From: Phycomyces blakesleeanus NRRL 1555(-)
Lineage: Eukaryota; Mucoromycota; Mucoromycetes; Mucorales; Phycomycetaceae
Length of the DNA: 64,000 nucleotides
Assembly: GCF_001638985.1 (NCBI RefSeq)
Contig: NW_017265138.1
Coordinates: forward strand, 2,161,993-2,225,992
Reading direction: 5' to 3'
Part shown: piece by piece, positions 37,710-47,676 of the stretch
Layout: each line of letters opens with the position of its first letter
How positions within the stretch are numbered: position 1 is the stretch's first letter
Notes under the pieces: model-generated
What the model was told of the DNA's origin: nothing
Seen by the model: only the letters and a program-made list of their open reading frames with translations
Database searches by the model: none
Translations under genes and position numbers: made by a program

Positions 37710-40700
37710 ATGTCAAGCAAGCCAGAAAATTACAATAATTGGCATACCCTGTCAGTCGAGGATACCTTTGATCTCCAGGGAACATCTCCGTCAGACGGTC
37801 TATCCACAACCGAGGCGAATAAGCGCCTTAATCAATATGGTCACAATGAATTGTCATCCAACGAAGGTCCTCAGTGGATCAAGGTCCTCTTGCGACAGTT
37901 TATAGATGTTATGAACTGGATATTTGCTGGACTAGGCGTTGCATTCTTTGTCCTCGAAGATTATGTCACCGGCTCACTATTGATCGCACTTGCTTTTGTG
38001 AACCTCTACCTGACGTTCTCTCAAGAATACGCAGCCGAACAAACTCTTTCCGCCCTCCGAAATCTTTCTTCACCCCAGGCTAATGTGATTCGTGACAAAA
38101 GAGAGCAAAATGTACCCAGCAGAGATATTGTTCCTGGTGATATATTGTTGATCAAAGAAGGCGATTCTGTCGGTGCTGATGCAAGATTGGTCAACATTTC
38201 AAACCTTGAGGTTGACGAAGCGCTCCTAACTGGTGAATCTATGCCCGTTCAAAAAGAGCTTATTGTCTTATCCAGTCCTGGTAAGTTGCATACAAACAAA
38301 AACGCAGATCCAGTCAATATCGTATTCTTTACGCTTGATCCACAAACAACAGCTTCAATACTTATCATTATTATTTCTTTATTTATATCTAAACAGATGA
38401 ACCCTTGGGCGATCGTATCAATATGGTTTACAGCTCCACAGTTGTTTCTAAAGGACGGGGTAGAGCCGTTGTCACTGCAACTGGAATGAACACAGAAATT
38501 GGAAGAATTGCTACAAAGCTCAATGAGTCTAAAGATGACGATAAAACTCAGCTCCAAAGAAGCATGAATAAGATGTACATCGTCCTACTTGTTCTCTCTG
38601 TCCTATTTATTATCATCGTCTTTGCTTCCTCCAGATTCAAGGTCACTTACGAAGTTGTCATGTACGCTATGACAGCCGCTATGTCTGTAGTTCCAGCCGG
38701 CTTGACAACCGTCATGGCCGTAACTTTGGTTATGGGTGGTAGAGAAATGACTAGCCAGAAAGCAGTTGTAAGAAAGCTAAAGGTACTCGAGACACTTGGA
38801 TCAGTCACCAATATTTTTTCGGACAAAACTGGTACCCTTACTATGGCCAAAATGGTTGTAATTCGTTTTTGGACACCAAAAGAAGGTTATTTCTACATAA
38901 CCCCTAATGGGCTTTCTCCTGACGGCGAAGTTTACAGCACTTCAAGTGTGCAGACAAGAGAAGGCGAAGAAAAGATCGACCAAGATGTATTAATCGACAA
39001 GACACAGATTTCTCCTGATATAAGAAGCCTGGTTCAATGTTCAGCACTCTGCAATATGTCAAGTATATATCGTCGCAAAGTTAATATGAGCGACAAGTCT
39101 TCACAGATTTTAGACGATGATTCCGAGAAAGAAGACGACTGGGTTTCAAATGGTGCTCCAACTGATGTGGCTCTCCAAGTTTTTGCTCACAAATTCAACA
39201 TGGGAAAGCCTGTGCTTGAAGAATCCGGCTGGGAATTGGTGTCTGAATATCAGTTTGATTCTATTATCAAACGCATGTCTACTCTTTATCATGATAAGCA
39301 GACTGGCGAGTTTGTGGTATTCACCAAAGGCGCCACAGAAAGAATACTGCCTCTCTGTGCTTATCTCACGGATTCCGAAAAGGATCGGATTTTTCAGACT
39401 GTCGATATCCTGGCCGCTAAGGGTCTTCGTGTCATGTCTCTGGCTTACCGCAAATTCCCTGCCGGCAAATATGATTACGAGTCATATGCAAGAGAAGACG
39501 TTGAGTCCGATCTTGATTTCCTTGGTCTTACTGGCATTTATGATCCCCCACGTCCCGAGTCACGGCAAGCCGTCTTAGAAGCCCATCAAGCTGGTATCAA
39601 GGTTCACATGCTCACTGGTGATCATGAGATTACTGCTACAGCAATTGCTAAAGAGATTAACATATTGAACGAGAACACAATGTCTGCTGAGACAATCCGT
39701 CGACTTGTTATGACAGGTACCCAATTCGATGCCCTAACAAATGACCAAATTGATGCTCTTGAAGAACTTCCATTGGTGGTAGCCCGCTGCTCGCCTGAGA
39801 CCAAGGTCAAGATGATTGAAGCTTCTGCACGGAGACATAATGTTTCTGCTATGACGGGCGATGGCGTGAACGACTCTCCTTCGCTCCGAATTGCCGATGT
39901 TGGAATCTCTATGGGAAAAAACGGCAGTGATGTAGCCAAGCAGGCATCTGACATTATCTTGACCGATGATAATTTTGCTACAATTATTCGCGCAATCTGT
40001 GAGGGAAGACGCATTTATCAAAATATGCAACGATTCTTACTCTATTACTGGATTACACTGTCTTCTCTCGCTATTTTGGTTCTGATTTGTCTCGCAATAC
40101 ATGATCCAGAAGGCCACAAAGCTTCTCCGCTATCTACAATTGCTATGATTTTCTTGTTTGTTGCAATTACGCCTCCAGCAAGTACTCTTAGTATCCAGTC
40201 TGCTTCTAAAAACATTATGCTTGAGCCTCCACGACCATCCAAAGAGAATTTGTTTAACCGAGAAATTATCATGGACACATTAGTTTATGGTTTGTCGTCT
40301 ACTGCCTCTTTTTCGGTCGCATTCTTTGTGCCTCTATATACTATTGGGAATGGAATTGAAGGAGTCAACTGTGATTCACACTATGTGGAAGGGGCATGCG
40401 ATTCTCTTTATCGTGCTCGTGCATCGCTATTAGTTGCAACCATCTTCTTCTCACTTTTGATCATGGTCCATTGCCGCAGTTACCGCGAATCTGAGTGGAA
40501 CTGGGCTGGTTTGAAAAAGACATTTGGATCCAAGACCTTTACTGGTACTTTGATATTCGATATAGTATGCCTTCTTATTTTCTTAAATATTCCGGTGGTT
40601 GCTATCGAAGGGTTCCGGATGAAAGAAATTACTTGGGAGTGGGGTCTTAACGTTGGCATAGTTCTCGTCTATATACTTTTTGGTGAAGCTTACAAATTCT

Positions 40701-40756
40701 TTAAACGGCGATATTTGAAGCCTATGGCTACAAGTGTTGTAAGAACTGTCGTGTAA
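37710..40756 (+). CDS. P-type cation ATPase, type IID-like (ENA/ACU group), copy 2
   Basis: Same family and size as the pump at 16459-19515. Exon 1 37710-38280 (571 bp), intron 116 bp, exon 2 38397-40756 (2,360 bp); 976 residues, with exon lengths identical to copy 1. Motifs: TGES in the actuator domain, Asp333 in DKTGTLT, KGATE, TGDGVND, and the fourth helix VPAGLTTVMAVTL. Most differences from copy 1 are conservative; the largest clusters are in the nucleotide-binding insert (about 350-430) and the last membrane helices. Both copies keep every catalytic residue, so both are probably active. Same orientation 21 kb apart, with unrelated genes between them, points to a segmental duplication or a tandem pair later separated. 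Confidence 0.9.
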
Positions 40757-41895
40757 AATACAATATACATCTATAATTAATTCCTAAACCAAATACACTA
40801 TTTTAATAAACCCAACCATTATTCTGCTTAATTATGTTTATCTAATCCAATACCTTAATGGTTAAATTTTATTACTTGCTTGAATAAAGAGCTTTCCAGT
40901 TGGAAATTAAGTAAACTTTCTATGAAAATAAGCAATAAAACGTTTTGATGAAGAAAAGATCTGTTTCTCAGTAAATGATTTTTTAAGAATTGATAGAAGT
41001 CATTCAAATCAAATACAAAAAAATTGACTGTGTATAATAATATAGCCAACTCCAGAACGACTAAAGAATATTTTTGGTGACTTGATTTATTACTAACACC
41101 AATATGACCTTATAAATACAGAATTTAGGTAGAGATCAATATTAGTTGATGTGGAATACAACTGATATGTGAAGCTCGATGTTAATATTTCTTAAATTGC
41201 ACAAGTCTAAATATATAGAAAATGCACGCTCTCTCTCTCTCTCTCTTTGTACAGTTTGTTATTTCCATAATATAATATCCCCCTTCATTCTGCTGGGATC
41301 TCATCCGAAAACGTGACAATATTGTATCCAATTAATACGAGTTCTTCCTCTCTTTCATCATGTACCTATCATCCTTCTAATTCCCATACACTGACTTGGA
41401 GCCTCTATTTCTGAACATTCTTTAAATTTTAATTGGATACTTGATTCCATTTATTATTCTTCTTTTATACACATCGAAAAGATACTTAATCTTCATCTTC
41501 AAAACTTCCTTTACTTTCTTTTCGGTCTATTCCTTTGTTTTAAGTGTCAGTGACACCCTTGAATAGTTCTTGATTGTGTCAATCTATTAAATATTACTTC
41601 ACACACAGTACCATAAACAGCCATATACTGCATTTCTATTTCTTCTATGATTTATTTATTTTTTATAAATTTAATATCAGTTTCTCTTTTATTCACTCTC
41701 ATTAAAAAATAATATTTTATAATCTCTTCTTCTTTTCTCTCAAAGAAAGTAATTGTCGAAGCTATATTTATCGGTTCGATTCTTGCTTACAATTCTTTAA
41801 TCTATTCCTCTCGTACTTTTGTATTATTGACATCGGGCGTACTGGTTGCATTTACATTCACGACCTTATATTTTCGAGAACGGAAGGTTTGGTTG
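40757..41895. other. Intergenic, 3' flank of ATPase copy 2 and of the C2H2 gene
   Basis: Convergent 3' ends; contains a CT run at about 41229-41246. No exon recognised. Confidence 0.45.
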
Positions 41896-42219
41896 TCAAG
41901 ATGTGAAGACAGGCAAAGCATTGATCGTTTCATTCAAATGTCTTACTGTTGTCATTATAACATGGCCGTTTTCGATATGCTTTTGGGATTCTGCTACATC
42001 GTCAAAATACATCTTACAGTAGCAGCAACCAAGACAAGTTCGAGACTTGTTTGTATGATTTGTCACAAAAGTAATTTCTTTTGTTGATTTACGACGTTCA
42101 TTTTTGAATTTGCACTTTAGAGTGTGAATGCTCTCTAAATGCTTTCTCAACGTATTCGATGTGCTTTTATTGTTCTGACAATAAGGGCAAAAGTGTACGA
42201 GAAAGATCTCCGCTGTCAT
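41896..42219 (-). CDS. Small C2H2 zinc-finger protein (two fingers)
   Basis: An open frame of 107 codons from ATG at 42219 (MTAEIFLVHF) to the stop at 41896; the frame stays open further up, to 42249, and a CTTTAG acceptor-like site precedes the chosen ATG. Finger 1 is CPYCQNNKSTSNTLRKHL with C-x2-C-x12-H-x4-H; finger 2 is CCYCKMYFDDVAESQKHI with the same spacing. Linker is Lys/Arg-rich. Fungal fingers of this layout usually bind DNA, but the target is unknown. It lies directly downstream of decayed transposon-like DNA on the same strand, so it may be a passenger of that material. It could be one exon of a larger gene. Confidence 0.55.
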   Translation of the reverse strand: MTAEIFLVHFCPYCQNNKSTSNTLRKHLESIHTLKCKFKNERRKSTKEITFVTNHTNKSRTCLGCCYCKMYFDDVAESQKHIENGHVIMTTVRHLNETINALPVFTS

Positions 42220-42299
42220 AATGCTAAAGAAGAGAAACAATGAAAGCATTGTATTGCGACACCGGATATCATTATCTTTTTACGGGGAAGTAGAAGGTT

Positions 42300-43080
42300 T
42301 TTGAGAGTTTGCGCATACTTGGTGGGAACAGGGAGGAGGAGGAGATCAAAAGCTTACCAGAATTGAGAGCTGTATTACCGGTGAAGTCAACAGGAGAAGA
42401 GTTTTGTGCAGCAAGGGCAGCGAGGATAGCCTCCGTTTTGTTTTGTGTGGCTAGAGCCGCAGCCTATGCTAAGCGTGCTAGGGTAGCGTCCAAGATGGAT
42501 ATTTCAAGCTGTTTGGCGGAAATTCCAGCAGCATAGTTGGCCACGAGTGCAGTGGCTTTATTTTAGGCGGACATTCGCTCTTTGAGTATTTTGGGCAACA
42601 TTTTTTCTAGCCACGGCTTCTTGCGCAGCGAGTTCGTTGACCACAACCTCTTGTGCGGCAACACGAGCACTCTTAGAATCAAGTTGTGTTACTAGGTGCG
42701 TCGTAGCCAGGGTGTGAGGGAGCCTCAGGCATCTCGATCTCTGGAACGGAACTGTCGGTATTGTGGTATTCTTTGCGAGGACACGAATTCTTGGATTGAT
42801 TCCGAAGGCACTGGTCTCGTACATGCTCATATCATCCTTAAGCGAAAAAGTTAATCTTTAGAAGGTGACGAGGGTCTTTTTTGTTAAAAAAAAACATACA
42901 GCAGCGAGATGGGTATTGGTCGTGGACTAGTGCAATGAACCCTTCTTGGGTAATCGCCTTATAGTTAGTGACATCAAAGATGACGCTGCTAGGTGAATGA
43001 CAATTACGCCGAACATGTGAGGGCATGATGACAATGTTATTTTCATTATTCTGAAAGGAGTTTTTGGTGTGAATTGACAA
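42300..43080 (-). pseudogene. Decayed gag-like (retroelement-type) coding region
   Basis: Read 43080 to 42300, the minus strand shows pieces of one protein in different frames. The first piece has SSVIFDVTNYKAITQEGF and LVHDQYPS, the start of gag-like N-terminal modules of fungal LINE-type elements as I know them. After an A/T run the frame shifts and gives VPEIEMPEAPSHPGYDAP, then shifts again to an Ala/Glu-rich stretch with VAAQEVVVNELAAQEAVA and a stop, continuing as VANYAAGISAKQLEI with an in-frame TAG. Several disruptions make function unlikely. A similar N-terminal block occurs in the five intact RRM-like genes here. Confidence 0.45.
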
Positions 43081-43390
43081 TACTCATTCTGAAGAGATTA
43101 TGCATTACAAAATGTTATCAGCTTTGGTAGGTAACTTTTTTGCTGATACTGTGTGCCTTGTTCAGGCATGTCTGATATGGCAGCGAAGGGAAGGCATGCC
43201 AATACACTCATAGAGAAATCATTGCCAGACGTTTTGATTTCTAGTGTCGAATAGACTACACATCAGTTTCTATTATACTTCATATTCTAGGGGGGAAAAG
43301 AACACGGTTGAATAGGATGAATTTTTATGTTTTTACATATATATTGTAGAATAAAGAGAAAAAAAAAAGAAATATTACTACAAGGTGTGA

Positions 43391-43690
43391 TCACAACGAG
43401 CCTTGATATCTTGAAAGTTGTCCATTTAAACTTTTTGTCTCTTGAATTTTGGGATAGCCACTAGTCAAAGCATTTGATTTCTTTAGGGGTTTCCAACCAT
43501 GTTGTGTAAGGGTCCCAGTATGACAGCTAGCACCATCCTCTTGGAATCCAAAACATGATTTTATGTTCAATATGATTTTGGCTCTTTTAAATAGTGTGAT
43601 AAGAACAAAAGATAGAAGAGGTGTATTTATGGGAAAGTGACACTGTTTTATTTTATTAGGGTGTAAGAACAGAACGTCATCTGACAACAC
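43391..43690 (-). pseudogene. Tc1/mariner transposase relic (DDE domain fragment)
   Basis: A 99-codon minus-strand frame contains CFGFQEDGASCHTGTLTQHGW, close to the second catalytic-Asp block of Tc1/mariner transposases (FQQDGAxxHTA...W). The following WPxxSPDLNPIE block is not in frame and appears scrambled (GYPKIQETKSLNG). No N-terminal helix-turn-helix was found upstream. A dead fragment. Confidence 0.5.
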
Positions 43691-46031
43691 TCACAACTTT
43701 ACCACCATATTCGATCAATCTGAATAGATCACAAATTATCCTGCTTCTGTCAAGACGGCTTGCTCTGTTCACAATACCCTTTTGTGTTTCCGTTCAATTA
43801 GCACATTTGTATTGACCAACTAATGACACAAGAGAGAACAAAGCTCATGGTAAAAGGAATATAGGGCAAGTTATTTAATGCTAACAGTAATGACAAGTAT
43901 TTGGGTTTACTATCTTGGCAATAATACCACTAAAATTGAGCTTTGAGTTTACTGTTAATGTTAATATTGACCTTTAAGATCAATGGCATTCTTTTGTTCT
44001 GTAGTTGTCCAAGATCTACAAACCTTAATTTATAGAAAGAATATTCTTGTTTTGTGCTTCAAATTGTTAAAACCATTTCAATTCATATTTATTTCTTAAA
44101 AAAAAAATCAGCCATGATATTCAATACAGACTCACAACATATCCCTTCTTTCAAAGTACATAGCAATGATAATAAAAAGTGATAATTAAGGGAGATTCTT
44201 TTAGTTTTGTTTTCTCCTTTTTATTATATATATATATATATCTCTTTTAATTCATCGATCATCAAAGTCAAGTGGGTTGTACACGATCAATCAAGAAAGA
44301 TGTATGCATAAGAACAATAAGAGTTTTTGCTTAATATTGGATGATAATTCGTCACCCTGATTTCCCCTTTATTTTTTATTTTTATTTTTTCTTTAAAGAA
44401 CATTCAAATTGGTACGGTCAGACCATCCCGCCATAAAGTAATTTGGACCGTGTCACTTGGGTTTATATGGACATAGCGACCATAAAGCATGAATATATAT
44501 GCACACACATACACGAAAGGAGAGACGAGAAAAAAAATGGCAACTATGTGTGTGTATGTGCAAAGACTGGATAAGTAAGCCTCATGGTAGATAATATTAG
44601 TAGGTGGAATTAGGATTAGATCCATGAATTTGACAAAGAATTGTTATCTCAAATGATGTTTTATACATGGCCTTTTTGACTTTTTTTTTTATTATTATTA
44701 TCTTATAATTTCAGCAATGATACCAAGCTTTTTCACTAATATCTTATTCCAAAACAACAACAAGAAATCTCAATTTGTTGTGCTTGTAGGATGCCAAGAG
44801 AAAGTATAAAGGTTAATGATCAAGGAGATATATAAAAGGTATATTTGCTTAAATGACAGTCTACATTTGATAATAAAGATAAGAAAGTAAAAAATAAATA
44901 ATAAAAAAAATGTTAACTATTTTGGGTACATTTAAGCACGAAACTATCAAAGAAACTTATATTATGAAATCTCATAATCATACACACGCACCAAAGGAGA
45001 AGAAATATAGAAAAAGGAGAAAGGTAGAAGGGGCTAACTAAAGTGTTTTATGATTATTATGATTATTCTTGACAGAGTGGTTAAAACCATCAAAGATTTT
45101 TTCAACAAGAAACCTTTTCATCAAGATTGAGTGAGTGAGTGAGTAAGTGAGTGAGTAAAAGGGGAGGAGGGGCAAATGTATGGCGCAACTAACCTCACCT
45201 AAACGATATATTATTCTGGAAGCCTATTATTCATGAAGGGTCTCAACTCCTACTCCTCCTCCTCCTCCTCCTTTCTAATAAAGACACCTGTCTAAAATCA
45301 ATAGAATACAGAAATATATATTCATCAATTCTAGGCGTGCATACATGTATCTACGTATATCTGCATGCAACAATCTGAAGTATGTAACCAAGTGTACATT
45401 ACATCTTACAACAGCGATATAATCAAGACACTGTCTTTTCTTGTTCTTTTCAACTTTTGCTTCTGCTTTACAAATACTCTCAGAAAAAAAAAGAATAAAG
45501 AGCACATTTTTACCACCCAAATCAAGTCTAGATTTATAATTTATACTTCTTTAATTGCAATACTTTTCTCTCTCTCAAAGGAAATATATATAAATATGGT
45601 TTTATACACTATATATTTTGCAGGGCATAATATACACCACCTAATAATCTGATATAAAAAGACTACTAAAACTAAAGAGGGTGTTTGGGGTGAGTATAGA
45701 AAATAGTTGAAAGGAAAACTATATACATATAAAAAGGGAGGGTGAGAAGGGTGAGGTGAAGTGGAGGAGAGGGGGGAGAGGATGGACTGGGTCTTTTTTT
45801 TTTCTTTTTTTTTTTTTTACTCTCTCTGTGTGGGTGTGTGTATATTTTTTTTTTTGGATAAACCAGTCAGTTGGAGAGCAATTGATTTTTTTCGCTTGAC
45901 GTCAATCGACACGCAATAATGATTGGCCAAGTGTTCAGCCACCGCACGTTGCGGGCGGCCAAGCTTATACGGCGGGGCCTTGCATTCATCCGACATCCCT
46001 CCTTCTACGTGGTCCATCTTCATCAACCAGA
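43691..46031. other. Gene-free region upstream of RPL37
   Basis: No exon seen. Contains GT/GA-rich tracts, a CTCCTC run at about 45245-45272 and homopolymer T runs at 45796-45858. The final 150 bp, which are markedly more GC-rich, are the RPL37 promoter and leader. Confidence 0.5.
45896..45905. promoter_or_regulatory. CRE-like palindrome TTGACGTCAA upstream of RPL37
   Basis: A perfect palindrome containing TGACGTCA (45897-45904), the site of ATF/CREB-type bZIP factors, about 127 bp before the RPL37 start codon. Regulatory role is inference from position and motif. Confidence 0.4.
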
Positions 46032-47160
46032 ATGGTATGTGTGAACTACCCCTCCCCTTCTTCCTAATACCACCAGGGCAATACGACAGTACCAGATGAA
46101 TGATCAGAGTAAATGGATGAATGGATGAACAGATGGATATTCTTTTTTTTTCAACAAAAAAAATCGACCGAAAACAAACCACAACCCACAGCCACAACAA
46201 TAAAGAAAGAAATGGAAAAAAAAGAAGAGCAAAGTTCAACTATCTTTTTTTTTTGGAGCTTGAGATCTCTTTGTTACAACCTGTAGAAACAAAAGAAATT
46301 ACATGCATGCATGTGTATATATATACTCTTGCGTGATTTGAATATGGAGTTACAATCCAAAGTTATTTCGCGGATTAGTGGTTTTATATTTATATAAATC
46401 CTTACGAATGCTGAACAAAACGAGAAAAAAATACAAAGCATTTTGTTTACCAAATACGGCATTGAAGAATAAACGATTACACCATCATCATCAACAACAA
46501 TGTGAATACCAACTTCCCTAATAAAGAGACAATACAATGCATCCACGACATCAACAAACCATCCTCAACGACTCGCATTCATCTGGAACCCAAAGCCTAA
46601 ACTTCCGTTATCCAAGACCAGAATTTTAACGGTAGAAAATTTTTTATATAGTCCAAGGGTACCTCTTCGTTTGGTAAGCGTCACACCAAGTCGCACACTC
46701 TCTGCCGTCGTTGTGGCAGACGCTCCTTCCACAACCAGAAGAAGACCTGTGCTCAGTGCGGCTACCCCGCTGCTAAGATCAGATCTTGTAAGTATTATTA
46801 TATTATTGTTGGTTTAATTAAATTAAATGCATTTAAACAAGAAACTGCGTGTACATAATCTGTATATCAAATGTTTACTTTATTATTATTTTAACCAAAT
46901 TGAATATTACTTTTTTTCTCTTTATTTTTATATATATATAACAATTAGTCAACTGGTCCGAGAAGGGTCAGCGCAGAAAGACCACCGGTACCGGTCGCAT
47001 GCGTCACTTGAAGGAGGTTCACCGCCGCTTCAAGAACGGTTTCCGTGAGGGTAAGTGATGAATAACAGTTTATCAAAGCAAACTACATGTGAATTAACAA
47101 AAAAAAATTATATTAGGTTCCCAGGCCCCCAAGAAGGCCGTTGCTGCTGCCTCTGCCTAA
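46032..47160 (+). CDS. RPL37: 60S ribosomal protein L37 (eL37)
   Basis: Small zinc-binding protein of the large cytosolic ribosomal subunit. Coding exons: 46032-46034 (the ATG alone), 46652-46787, 46949-47050, 47117-47160; 94 residues, the normal size. The 617 bp first intron starts GTATGT directly after ATG. Exon 2 begins [20 protein letters not shown] and contains the zinc ribbon [12 protein letters not shown]...CAQCGYP. Exon 3 gives [20 protein letters not shown]. Each splice restores the highly conserved L37 sequence, so the model is firm. A CRE-like palindrome lies upstream. Confidence 0.95.
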
Positions 47161-47676
47161 ACAGACAGACCACTCCTAAACTAGCTTTATGTATTTTTCG
47201 GATGTGTAATAAAAAAACAAGACCGTCTTTTGCTGTTGCAAATATATATATATATATGTGTATGTATATTTTAATTGTTGCTTGGTTGTGGCTTTTTATT
47301 TTATACAAAAGAAAAATGGAAAATGGGGGGTGAAGTAAATGGAAAGAGTGAGAGAATAGATTGATAGATTGATAGATATGGAGGAAAGGAAGGAGAGATC
47401 AAAAGGGGTTGGGGGGGAGTATAGAGAGGGCCTGTTCACCAATATTATCGAGAAATAGGAGCAATGAAATGTAGTGGAAAGTTAAATTTGGTACAAAGGG
47501 TGCATAATATGCATGCAGCTTGGCCGAGCTGACCATAGCTTTCTGTCGTAGAGAGAGAGAATGAGAGAAAAGCTTGATTTTTCTTTCTGTATGTATATGT
47601 ATGTATGTAATGTGATGTAAAGCAATAATGTGTATGTATATATGTATGTGTATGTGTATGTGTCTGCCTGTATACG
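47161..47676. other. Intergenic between convergent RPL37 and G-alpha genes
   Basis: 3' flanks only; GATA/GAGA-like simple sequence near 47356-47400. No exon seen. Confidence 0.5.

Noticed and set aside
41771..41785. GGTTCGATTC as a possible tRNA T-loop
   Set aside because: No acceptor, D-arm or anticodon stem can be folded around it.
41827..42087. Plus-strand frame over the C2H2 gene
   Set aside because: Overlaps the minus-strand zinc fingers, which have exact ligand spacing; the plus frame has no motif.
45817..46239. 140-codon minus-strand frame across the RPL37 promoter
   Set aside because: Runs through poly-T and the GC-rich promoter; no homology, and the RPL37 start lies opposite.
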